Shown here: piece by piece, positions 18,464 through 27,700 of the stretch
Position numbering within the stretch: position 1 is the first letter of the stretch
Layout of the letters: every line of letters begins with the position of its first letter
From: Anaerolineaceae bacterium
Lineage (GTDB): Bacteria > Chloroflexota > Anaerolineae > Anaerolineales > Anaerolineaceae
Length of the DNA stretch: 64,000 nt
Direction of reading: 5' to 3'
NCBI GenBank assembly: GCA_029265815.1
Contig: JAJUGU010000004.1
Span: 233,413 to 297,412, forward strand
Notes under the pieces: generated by a model
Databases searched by the model: none
The model's input: the letters and a program-made list of their open reading frames with translations, nothing else
Told to the model about the DNA's origin: nothing
Made by a program: the position numbers and the translations under genes

Positions 18464-18469
18464 GATAAT
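18464..18469 (+). promoter_or_regulatory. -10 box 6 nt before the ADP-ribosylglycohydrolase start
   Basis: GATAAT is followed by only 6 nt before ATG 18476, consistent with a leaderless transcript. No ribosome site fits. Confidence 0.5.
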
Positions 18470-18475
18470 AAAGGT

Positions 18476-19429
18476 ATGGAGCAGGTTACCGATAAGTTAA
18501 GAGGGATCGCGGTCGGCGCGGCCGTAGGCGATGCGCTTGGGATGCCTCTCGAATTCCACCCTCCTCAGCCCATTTACGATCTCGTTACTGAAATGACCAG
18601 AGGCCCTCTGCCTGCCGGCACTTTCACCGACGACACCGAAATGGCGCTTGCCCTGGCTGAAAGCCTGCTGATAACCAGCCCTCTCGATACCCGCGATCTC
18701 GCGGCGCGCTTCACAGCCTGGTACCAGAGCGGACCAGATGACATAGGCATTCACACCAAACGAGTTTTACAGCTCATCGCCGGGGGAATGCCCTGGGAAG
18801 AAGCCGCCCGAAAGGTTCAGGAAAGTGAACCTGATTCAGCAGCCAATGGCTCGGTCATGCGCTGCTGGCCTGTTGCCATTGTGCGCTGGAACTCTCCTGC
18901 CCTGCTGGTGGCAGAATCTCGCCTTCAATCAGAAATTACCCACCCTCACCCCGATTGCGTCAATGCCTGTGTTCTGGTTAATCTCATTTTAAGCGACCTT
19001 GTCCAGCGCAGCCCCGGTTCTAATTCTGATGCCGCGCTTCGTCAGGCCATCGCCAGTGCTGTTGAACAGGTTGATCTCGGCGCTGATTTTCGTTTGGTGG
19101 TTGATCTAGCTCCTGTTCGTTCACGCGACAATCTGCGCAACACTGGCTGGGTTCGTCACACCGTAGAAAGCGCGCTCTGGGCTGTACTCACCACACGTTC
19201 CTTTGAAGAAGCATTGGTACAGGCTGTCAACCTTGGTTGGGATGCCGATACGACCGGCTGCGTTACCGGTGCCATTGCAGGTGCGCTCTACGGGCTGAAA
19301 GGCATTCCATCGCGCTGGCGCGAAGTAGTGCACGGAGAATACCCCATCCGTAGTGGTAGACTGTGGTTCCAGAAAGATTTCATCGAACTGGCAGATACAC
19401 TGGCCAGGTCCGGGCAAACACCGTTGTAA
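18476..19429 (+). CDS. ADP-ribosylglycohydrolase (DraG/ARH family)
   Basis: 317 residues, all helical family. Metal-binding motifs are present: GDALGMPLEF (18-27), TDDTEMAL (51-58), NGSVMRCWP (about 122-130) and GWDADTTGCVTGAIAG (about 254-269). These enzymes remove ADP-ribose from proteins or small molecules using two Mg2+/Mn2+ ions. No ADP-ribosyltransferase or nitrogenase gene is nearby, so the target is unknown; the founding member DraG acts on nitrogenase reductase. The gene stands alone. Confidence 0.9.
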   Translation: MEQVTDKLRGIAVGAAVGDALGMPLEFHPPQPIYDLVTEMTRGPLPAGTFTDDTEMALALAESLLITSPLDTRDLAARFTAWYQSGPDDIGIHTKRVLQLIAGGMPWEEAARKVQESEPDSAANGSVMRCWPVAIVRWNSPALLVAESRLQSEITHPHPDCVNACVLVNLILSDLVQRSPGSNSDAALRQAIASAVEQVDLGADFRLVVDLAPVRSRDNLRNTGWVRHTVESALWAVLTTRSFEEALVQAVNLGWDADTTGCVTGAIAGALYGLKGIPSRWREVVHGEYPIRSGRLWFQKDFIELADTLARSGQTPL

Positions 19430-19528
19430 ACCATCTGCTTTGACTCCCGCTTTTACCTGCGCTATACTTAACTCACCGCAAATTTGACTGCGGCATGTTT
19501 CCTACACTTTTCAGGAGGTTCCATTCCC

Positions 19529-21112
19529 ATGGTTTCAGATTCAACCTTCAAGCTGACCTATGCAACAATGTTCAATCCACCGGAAGAGCTTCACACAAAG
19601 TATGAAGAAGCACTTGCTAAATTGAAAACAGGTTTCGGAAAAGAGTACGGCATGATCATCAACGGCGAAGAGGTCTTCGCCGAAGAGAAAGTTGAAAATC
19701 GATCGCCCGCCGATACTGATGTCGTGCTGGGCGTTTTTCAAAAGGGCACCGTGCAACATGCCCACGCAGCGTTGAAAGCAGCCCGTGCAGCTGCGCGCGG
19801 ATGGGCTCACACACCCTGGCAGGAAAGAGTCGCCATTGTACGAAAAGCTGCCTCGATTATGGACCGTCGAATTTTTGAAATGGGTGCCGTTCTCTCCCTC
19901 GAAGTCGGCAAGAACCGCATGGAAGGCCTTGGCGATGTGGCTGAGACCGCTGACTTGATGCGATACGCCTGCGACCGTATGGAAGCAAACAATGGTTTCG
20001 TTGCAGAAATGGGACGTGACCCCCTGACTGGCTATGTGAGCACCAATTATTCCGTTCTCAAACCCTACGGTGTATGGCTGGTGATCAGTCCATTTAACTT
20101 CCCGGGCGCGCTGACTGGCGGACCTACTGGTTCGGCACTTGTGGCAGGCAACACGGTGGTGATCAAACCCGCAACAGATACCCCCTGGACGGCTCGCCTG
20201 ATCACAGAATGTCTCTTAGAAGCCGGGATCCCCGCCGGTGTAGTTAATTATGTCACCGGCCCAGGGTCAACCCTCGGTCAGGCACTCATTGAAAGTCCCG
20301 AGGTTGATGGCATCACCTTCACCGGCTCTTATGATGTTGGGATGAAGATCTTTCGCGATTTCGCCCAGGGTCCGTGGGTACGCCCCACCATCCTTGAGCT
20401 TGGCGGTAAGAATCCTACGATCGTCTCGCGCAATGCAGACCTTGAAACTGCCGCCATTGGCATCCTCCGCTCCGCGTTTGGTCTACAGGGACAGAAATGC
20501 TCCGCTGGTTCTCGTGTATACATTGAAGAACCGGTATACGACAGGCTGGTCGCCCGTCTGGTGGAATTAACCAAAGCTCTCAAGATCGGCGATCCCACGG
20601 CACGTGAAAACTTCTTGGGGCCGGTGGTTAACAAAGGAAGTTACAGAGATTACCAGGGCTTCGTTCAAGAGATCAAGGAAGCCGGAAAGATCCTCACCGG
20701 CGGCGAAGTCCTCACTGAAGGTGATTATGCCCGCGGTTACTTCTGCGCTCCTACCCTGGCTGAACTGCCCTTCACGCACCGACTCTGGAAACATGAAATG
20801 TTCGTTCCTATCACCACCGTCGGCAAGGTCAGTGATCTTGAAACGGCCATGAAATATGCCAATGATGTTGATTACGGCCTTACCGCAGGGTTCTATGGCA
20901 CAGAAGAAGAAGCGCGCTGGTTCTTTGATAACATCGAAGCCGGTGTAACCTATGCCAATCGCCCCAACGGCGCCACGACCGGCGCTTGGCCCGGCTTCCA
21001 ACCCTTCGGCGGCTGGAAAGGTTCCGGCTCGAGTGGCAAGAACGGCGGCGGTTTATATTACGTCCAATTGTATATGCACGAACAAATCCAGAACCTAGTT
21101 CGCAGAGCATAA
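19529..21112 (+). CDS. Aldehyde dehydrogenase, 1-pyrroline-5-carboxylate dehydrogenase type
   Basis: 527 residues. The catalytic Cys324 lies in GLQGQKCSAGSR, the pattern typical of 1-pyrroline-5-carboxylate dehydrogenases, and the general-base Glu290 is in LELGGKN. The VISPFNFPGALTGG segment is typical of NAD(P)+-binding in this group, and FTGSYDVG follows. The likely reaction oxidises glutamate semialdehyde to glutamate, the last step of proline and arginine breakdown. ATG 19529 is set by AGGAGG at 19513-19518. A glutaconate-type CoA-transferase follows after 20 nt, which suggests amino-acid fermentation. Another aldehyde substrate remains possible. Confidence 0.82.
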   Translation: MVSDSTFKLTYATMFNPPEELHTKYEEALAKLKTGFGKEYGMIINGEEVFAEEKVENRSPADTDVVLGVFQKGTVQHAHAALKAARAAARGWAHTPWQERVAIVRKAASIMDRRIFEMGAVLSLEVGKNRMEGLGDVAETADLMRYACDRMEANNGFVAEMGRDPLTGYVSTNYSVLKPYGVWLVISPFNFPGALTGGPTGSALVAGNTVVIKPATDTPWTARLITECLLEAGIPAGVVNYVTGPGSTLGQALIESPEVDGITFTGSYDVGMKIFRDFAQGPWVRPTILELGGKNPTIVSRNADLETAAIGILRSAFGLQGQKCSAGSRVYIEEPVYDRLVARLVELTKALKIGDPTARENFLGPVVNKGSYRDYQGFVQEIKEAGKILTGGEVLTEGDYARGYFCAPTLAELPFTHRLWKHEMFVPITTVGKVSDLETAMKYANDVDYGLTAGFYGTEEEARWFFDNIEAGVTYANRPNGATTGAWPGFQPFGGWKGSGSSGKNGGGLYYVQLYMHEQIQNLVRRA

Positions 21113-21132
21113 TCACCTTACAGGAATAAGTC

Positions 21133-22035
21133 ATGAGCAAAATTTGCAGCCTGGCTGAAGCAATTCAACAATTTATCCACGACGGTGACACGGTGTTTTG
21201 TGCAGGGTTCACCCACCTGATCCCCTTCGCAGCCGGTCACGAGATTATCCGTCAGGGCAGGAAGAACCTTACCCTCGCCCGCGCCACACCTGACCTGATC
21301 TATGACCAAATGGTGGCTGCGGGATGTGCGAAAAAGTTGGTTTTCTCTTACATTGGCAATCCTGGTGTCGGATCTCTGCGCATCGTGCGCGAAGAAATGG
21401 AAGCCGGCCGCCTGGAATGGGAGGAATATTCTCATTTCGGCATGATTTCCCGCCTGCAGGCAGGAGCCGCCGGCCTGCCTTTTATGCCCATGAATCAGAA
21501 TGCCGCGCCCGACCTTGAAAAAAACAATCCCAACATCCGCCGCGTAAAAGATCCATATTCTGGCAGAGAGGTGCTCACCGTGCCCGCTCTGCACCCAGAT
21601 GTGGGCATCATCCACGTCCAGCGCGCCGATAAGAACGGCAATGCACAGGTATGGGGTATTCTTGGCGAACAAAAAGAGGCCGCGTTTGCCTCGAAGGACG
21701 TCATTATTACTGCTGAAGAGATCGTCGATGAAGATGTGATCCGCTCCGATCCAAACCGCACCCTCATCCCCGGTTTGATTGTGAAAGCCGTGTGCCATGT
21801 TCCACATTGTGCCCATCCTTCCTACACCCAGGGATACTACGATCGTGATAATGTCTTTTATCTTAACTGGGATAAGATCAGCGAAAACCGCGATTCGGTC
21901 AATTCCTGGCTGGATGAATGGGTCTTCGGCGTTAAAAACGCCGCTGAGTACTGGGAAAAACTTGGACCCGAAACACACGCCCGGCTGGCAGTAAAACCCA
22001 GATATGCCGCGCCAGTCAACTACGGAGATTACTAA
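21133..22035 (+). CDS. Glutaconate-type CoA-transferase, subunit A
   Basis: 300 residues of the class I CoA-transferase alpha family. It follows the glutaconate CoA-transferase A pattern along its whole length: LAEAIQQFIHDGDTVFCAGF at the start, GLPFMPM, VPALHPDVGIIHVQRADKNG, ITAEEIVDEDVIRSDP, and the C-terminal EWVFGVKNAAEYWEKLG. With subunit B it would move CoA between acetyl- or glutaryl-type CoA esters and a dicarboxylate. IpdA, which acts in steroid-ring degradation, is a close relative and cannot be excluded. It forms an operon with subunit B. Confidence 0.82.
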   Translation: MSKICSLAEAIQQFIHDGDTVFCAGFTHLIPFAAGHEIIRQGRKNLTLARATPDLIYDQMVAAGCAKKLVFSYIGNPGVGSLRIVREEMEAGRLEWEEYSHFGMISRLQAGAAGLPFMPMNQNAAPDLEKNNPNIRRVKDPYSGREVLTVPALHPDVGIIHVQRADKNGNAQVWGILGEQKEAAFASKDVIITAEEIVDEDVIRSDPNRTLIPGLIVKAVCHVPHCAHPSYTQGYYDRDNVFYLNWDKISENRDSVNSWLDEWVFGVKNAAEYWEKLGPETHARLAVKPRYAAPVNYGDY

Positions 22036-22050
22036 ATCAGGTGATATCGT

Positions 22051-22824
22051 ATGAGTGAACTCACATACACCGCTTCAGAATTAATGTGCATCAATGCTGC
22101 CCGCCTGCTGCGTGACGGCGACGTGGTTTTCGTGGGTGTCGGCCTTCCCAACCTGGCATGCAATCTTGCCCGCCGCACGCACGCCCCCAGCCTGCAGATG
22201 ATCTACGAGGCCGGAGTGATTGGCGCGCGTCCAAACAGGCTTCCGCTATCCATCGGCGATCCCACACTGGTCAGTGGCGCCAGCTCGGTATGCAGCATGT
22301 TCGACATCTTTTCCCTTTATCTTCAGCGTGGAAACGTCGATGTTGGGTTCCTCGGCGGTGCGCAGATCGACCGCTTTGGCAACATCAACGCCACAGTCAT
22401 TGGTGATTATCACAAACCAAAAGTTCGCCTGCCAGGTTCGGGCGGATCTCAGGAAATTGCCGGATGGGCTAACCGCTGTTACATCATGACCCCCCATCAA
22501 AAACGGCGCTTTCCTGAAAAATGTGATTTCATCACTTCGGCCGGCTTCCTTAATGGCCGTGCCGAGCGTGAGGCAACAGGAGCCCGAGGCGGCGGTCCTC
22601 TGGTCATTGTCACCAATCTCGGCATTCTCGAACCAGATGAGAACGGCGAATTGATCCTTACCGCGCTGCATCCCGGTTGCACATATGATCAGGTAAAAGA
22701 AAACACCGGTTGGGCAATCCGCGCCGCTGAAACAGTACGCACCACCGAACCGGTCACTGATGTGGAATTAAAAATCCTGAGGGAAGAGCTCGATCCCGAT
22801 GGGGCTTATTTGAAAGGTTCGTAA
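22051..22824 (+). CDS. Glutaconate-type CoA-transferase, subunit B
   Basis: 257 residues. Glu53 in IYEAGVIGARP aligns with the catalytic glutamate that forms the CoA thioester in glutaconate CoA-transferase B. FLGGAQIDRFGNINAT, IGDYHKP, GSGGSQEIAG and TPHQKRRFPEKCDFITSAGF also match the family. The gene begins 15 nt after subunit A and ends 8 nt before the hydroxyacid dehydrogenase gene. IpdB-type function is the main alternative. Confidence 0.82.
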   Translation: MSELTYTASELMCINAARLLRDGDVVFVGVGLPNLACNLARRTHAPSLQMIYEAGVIGARPNRLPLSIGDPTLVSGASSVCSMFDIFSLYLQRGNVDVGFLGGAQIDRFGNINATVIGDYHKPKVRLPGSGGSQEIAGWANRCYIMTPHQKRRFPEKCDFITSAGFLNGRAEREATGARGGGPLVIVTNLGILEPDENGELILTALHPGCTYDQVKENTGWAIRAAETVRTTEPVTDVELKILREELDPDGAYLKGS

Positions 22825-22832
22825 GTGAAATA

Positions 22833-23858
22833 ATGGCTTCTTCAAAAAACATCGAAGTGCTCACTACCGTTCCCTTCCCTGAGACGGTTATGCAGCAGAT
22901 ACGCGGTCTGACACCGCGCATCAAACTTACTTTTCAGCCCGCCCAAAAAACTGAGGACATCCCCCAGGATGTCCTCAGAAAGGCCGAGGTTCTCTACACC
23001 GATATTCTTCTTCCAGACATTGAAGAGGTGCCCGGTCTGAAATGGATCCAATTCCACTATGCCGGTATCGATTTTGTGCAGGGCTCGAGTCTGCTGAAAA
23101 ACAAAGATTTGAAGATCACATCCATGAGCGGGGCATCCGCTATTCAAGAGGGCGAATACATCCTTGGAATGCTGCTCGGATTGGGCCACCATCTGCCAGA
23201 ACTGGTTCTCAACCAGACGCGCGCAGAATGGCCAGAAGACCGCTGGCAGCGATTTTCACCTGTTGAGGTTACCGGATCAACCATCGGTCTGGTGGGTTAC
23301 GGCAGCATCGCCAGAGAAGTCGCCCGGCTTCTCCAACCTTTCCATGTTACGATTCTTGCCGCCAAGAAAGACGTGATGCATCCACAGGATGATGGATACA
23401 TCATAGAAGGCCACGGCGACCCTGAAGGCAACTTATTCCACCGTCTGTATCCCATTGAAGCCTTAAAATCAATGCTTAAAACCTGTGATTTTGTGGTCAT
23501 CACCCTTCCTCTTACTCCTGCCACAACAGGTATTTTTGGCGAAGCCGAATTCAAGGCCATGAAACCAGGCGCGTTCTTGATTCACATCTCTCGTGGAGGA
23601 GTTGTAGACGAGAATGCTTTACTGCAGGCGCTGACCGAAAAACGTATTGCAGGCGCAGCAGTCGATGTCTTCAGCCAGGAACCTTTACCTCCCGATCATC
23701 CGTTGTGGAAGGCCCCCAACTTATTGATCACACCCCACGTTTCTGGCTTTAGCCCGAATTACAAAGAAAGAGCGGGCGAAATGTTTGTGGAAAACCTTAA
23801 ACGCTACCTTCATGATGAACCTTTAATGAACTTATATCACCCCGACCGTCACTATTGA
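22833..23858 (+). CDS. D-2-hydroxyacid dehydrogenase
   Basis: 341 residues. The NAD(H)-binding domain has a GLVGYGSIARE Rossmann motif. The catalytic triad is Arg254 in HISRGG, Glu283 in FSQEPLP and His302 in TPHVSG. It reduces a 2-oxoacid to a D-2-hydroxyacid or the reverse. Beside the glutaconate-type CoA-transferase, one candidate substrate pair is 2-oxoglutarate/2-hydroxyglutarate (inference). A perfect hairpin with a terminator layout on the opposite strand lies within codons around 22951-22978. Confidence 0.87.
   Translation: MASSKNIEVLTTVPFPETVMQQIRGLTPRIKLTFQPAQKTEDIPQDVLRKAEVLYTDILLPDIEEVPGLKWIQFHYAGIDFVQGSSLLKNKDLKITSMSGASAIQEGEYILGMLLGLGHHLPELVLNQTRAEWPEDRWQRFSPVEVTGSTIGLVGYGSIAREVARLLQPFHVTILAAKKDVMHPQDDGYIIEGHGDPEGNLFHRLYPIEALKSMLKTCDFVVITLPLTPATTGIFGEAEFKAMKPGAFLIHISRGGVVDENALLQALTEKRIAGAAVDVFSQEPLPPDHPLWKAPNLLITPHVSGFSPNYKERAGEMFVENLKRYLHDEPLMNLYHPDRHY
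22945..22978 (-). terminator. Terminator-like hairpin on the antisense strand inside the hydroxyacid dehydrogenase gene
   Basis: A perfect 12-bp stem (CTGAGGACATCC / GGATGTCCTCAG, loop CCCA) is preceded on the plus strand by six A. Read on the minus strand, the stem is therefore followed by TTTTTT. It is fully inside coding sequence. Confidence 0.5.
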
Positions 23859-23909
23859 CACAAGTCTGGGTTTATATTAACGGTTTGCATTTTTTATAAA
23901 GGGGATTGA

Positions 23910-24668
23910 ATGACACTGAATGCGCGTCCTGATGTTAGCGTTGTTTTCTTCGATCTTGGCTACACATTGATTAACTTTGAGGGGGATTTCCACCAGGTTC
24001 TATCAGATTCTTATCTCGCCCTGGCTGAGTCACTCGTCCGTTCAGGTATCCAGATCGACCCGATGGTTTTCTCGAGTAAGTTTGAGCAAACGATTTCAGA
24101 ATACTACCGAACGCGTGAGATCGATCTCATCGAACGCCCGGTTGAAAGTTACTTAAACCAGACCCTTTGTGATTTTGGTTATTCCACTTTGCCTGATGAG
24201 ATCATTCAGAAGGCGTTAACAGATATGTACCAGTTTTCTGAATCCTTCTGGCATCTGGAACCAGACGCCATCACTACACTCAAAACGCTTAAGGGCAGCG
24301 GATACCAGCTTGGATTGATCACCAACGCCGCGAACGCTCCTGATTCTAACCGCTTAATCGACAAGTTCCAGCTGCGGGATTTTTTTGAGGTGATATTGAT
24401 CTCGGCAGAAGAAAAGATCCGTAAACCTGACACCCGCATCTATTCACGCGCCCTGCAAAGGTTGAAAATTTTTCCCGACCAGGCGGTCATGGTCGGCGAT
24501 ACTCTCACCGCAGACATCCTCGGCGCACAAAATTCAGGAATGCACGCAATCTGGATCAAGCGCCGTGCAGATCGTCCCGAAAATCATAATTTATTAACCA
24601 CCATCCAGCCCGACGCTGTCATTGACACCCTGACTGAATTACCTGCTGTGCTTCAAACCCTGGAATAA
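23910..24668 (+). CDS. HAD-family hydrolase
   Basis: 252 residues. HAD motif I is FFDLGYTL, with the nucleophile Asp16 two residues before the Gly. Motif II is ITNAA, motif III contains RKPDTRIYSRAL, and motif IV is VGDTLTADILGAQNSGM. The large N-terminal cap is helical. This subfamily (YjjG/Gph-like) dephosphorylates small metabolites, and the substrate cannot be inferred. The gene begins 51 nt after the hydroxyacid dehydrogenase gene with a GGGGATTG ribosome-site-like sequence. Confidence 0.82.
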   Translation: MTLNARPDVSVVFFDLGYTLINFEGDFHQVLSDSYLALAESLVRSGIQIDPMVFSSKFEQTISEYYRTREIDLIERPVESYLNQTLCDFGYSTLPDEIIQKALTDMYQFSESFWHLEPDAITTLKTLKGSGYQLGLITNAANAPDSNRLIDKFQLRDFFEVILISAEEKIRKPDTRIYSRALQRLKIFPDQAVMVGDTLTADILGAQNSGMHAIWIKRRADRPENHNLLTTIQPDAVIDTLTELPAVLQTLE

Positions 24669-24721
24669 CCCTTTGTTCTAATCAGAACTCCGGTCAAGAC
24701 GATGGTCTTTCTGCAACCTTT

Positions 24722-27700
24722 CTAGTTTTCTTTCTTTAGTAAATTCATTGATACCAATAATTCGTGGAACTTATGGACCACTTTTGGGTCATATTCCTTT
24801 CCAGCATTCATATTAATATACTCCCAGGTATCTTTGTCGCTCCAGGCTTTGCGGTAGGGTCGGTCAGACCGCAGGGCATCCCAGCAATCCACAACGGCAA
24901 ATATTCTGCCAGCCAAAGGAATTTCTTCACCCTGTAACCCTTCAGGATAGCCAGACCCATCCCATTTTTCATGATGGCTGTATGGAATCGCGATGGCATC
25001 CTGTAAGAACTCAATTGAACCAAGCAGCTGCCTGGCATACACAGGATGCCTGCGCATGATTGTCCATTCATCATCCGTCAGAGTTCCCTGTTTGAGGAGA
25101 ATATGATCGGGTATACCCATCTTGCCGATATCATGCAGCAGTGCACCCCGCCTGATGTTCACCATCTCATCATCCTTGATATCGAATGCCGCTGCTAGTT
25201 GAACGGTCATATCGGCAACCCGTGCTGAATGACCTTCTGTTTCGCCATCGCGTAATTCCAGGGCTCTTGCCCATCCCTCGATCGTCGCATCATATGCCCT
25301 TCGTAAATTGATGTTGGCCTGCTGAACCTCATCAAATAGAGTGGCATTATCAATGGCGATGGCGGCCTGTCCGGCCATGGAATCAAGAAAACTCATCCAT
25401 TCCGTATCCGTTGGCAGGGGTGTACGGCTGAATAATTCCAATACACCCTTCACCACACCCTTGGCGATCAGGGGAATGCCGAGATAATCTGTGAAACCTT
25501 CCAGATGCAGATTCGCCGTCCGGAATTTTGAGAAAGGTGTAGCCAGGTCACTGGCTGCCACCATCTTCCTCTCCAGCGCAGCCTTGCCTGCATACGATTC
25601 ACCCAGCCGCAAACGCGTGTTTTCGATGGCATGAGTGGAAAACCCGCTGCCAGCGGCATATTCCAGCAGTTGTGTTTTGGGGTTATAGAGCAGAATCGAT
25701 GCTGCATCTACAGATAACTGCTGTACTGCCTGGTTTATAAGCACGCGCAGTGTGATCGGCAGGTCAATGCTGGCAGAAATCGCCATGTCCACCGCGCGCA
25801 GCGATGCCAGGTGCTTCACCTGGCGCCTGATTTGATCCTCTGCCTTCTTGCGTTCGGTAATATCTTCGACACTGACGAACACCCTGGAATAACCTTCGCT
25901 GTCAGCAGGAATATTGGTGGAGATTGAGATAATGATATCCCTTCCATCCAGGGTCCGGTTTACGGTTTCGCCATAGAATTTTGGCTGTTTGTTCCAAATG
26001 GCAATCAACTCGCGCCTGAAATTATCATACGAGGATTCAGTGAAAACCCGGTTATGATTTTGCATCAGCTCAGCTTTCGATTTGGCTCCATACATGGCTA
26101 CCGCAGCATCGTTGACCTCATTAACTATAATAAGGCTGGCGGCTTCGCGCACGGCCTGAGGATGCTGGCGCAGATAAAGATCCAGGTCTTTAATTCCATT
26201 TTCGCGCAAGTCCTGTAAGAAGTTGAACACATTTGAGAAATCCTCATCCCAGATACACACGGGAACTGAGTCGAAAATACTCTTATATCGATTTTCACTT
26301 TCGCGTAAGGCTGCTTCTGCTTCTTTTTGATGGGTGATATCTGCGATGCTGACCAGCATACTTGAAAACCCATCCCGGGTTTCAGGAATGTTAAACCTTA
26401 TGTGAACGATAATGCGCTTTCCGTCAAGAGTACGGTTGATCGTATCCCCTTCAAAAATGCCCTCTTGATCCCACATCGCGATTAATTCATTTTTGAAATA
26501 TAGATAGGTATCACGATCGAACACTTTATCCAGAGAGCCCAAAAGGTCATCCTTGCTCTGCGCCTCATACATCGCAAGGGAAATTTCATTGACATCCGTG
26601 ACGGTAATTGATTTAAGCGCAGCCCAGATAAACTCTGGATTCGCATTTAGATATTGATTGAGGTCTGTCACACCAGAGCGGCGCAGGTCTTCAAACATAT
26701 CGTATACTTTTGTGCAATCCTGCTCCCATATCGCGACCGGCACAGATTGAAAGATCGTCCGGTACCGAATTTCGCTTGCCCGGATCGTGTCTTCGGCTTT
26801 TTTGCGATCCGAGATATCTCTGGTAAATGAAATGATGCAGGGTTCGCCATCAATCTCGATAAGTGAGGCAGACATTAATCCAGTTTTTATCGTCCCATCC
26901 TTTAACCTGAACTTTGCTTCGAAGTTTTTTACTTCACCTCTGGCAATCAGTTCATTCTTCAGATGTTCTCTATCTTTGGGGTCAGCCCAGATCTCAATAT
27001 CCAGCGAAGTCTTACCTTTCACATCTTCATGTGAATAACCGGACAAATCAGTAAAACCACGATTGACTTCATAATATAATCCGTCTTTCAAGCGGTTGAT
27101 ATTGATCGCATCGGGCGAGGTAAGGAATGCTTTTTTGAACCGATCTTCCAGGTCTTGCAGTTTTGCATCTCGCATGACCAACCCTGTAATATTTTCGATC
27201 ACTCCAATCCCGCCCTCCAGTTCCTGACGTTCATTGATGATCGGAGTGGTGCGTAACTTAATGAACAGGTCTGATTTAAGTTTGGAGGTTTGCGGGTGAT
27301 ACCAGCCTTCGTAATATCCCTCTTCGAGATTTTTAATCGCAGAAATAGCCGGAAAAATGCGTTTATCCTTCAGGTTGTGAAAATCAAAATTTTCTAGAGC
27401 CTTTTTATTGACCGATAAAATTTCAACCAGCTGATCATTGATATTCGTGATGACAAGATCGGAATTGTAATAAAACAAACCTGCTGGTGTTTTTTCAAAC
27501 AGCAGCCTGAATCTTTTTTCACTCTCTCTTACCGATTCCTCCAGTATTTTTGCATCGGTAATATCTGTAAAGAAACCTAGCATACCTGATCCAGACTGCC
27601 AGATAATTTCTCGTCCCTTGGTCCTGACCCAGCGGACTTCACCAGTTTGCAGAAGCACCCGGTGAATCACCTGCACAGTCTGCCCATTGGCCAGATTTTC

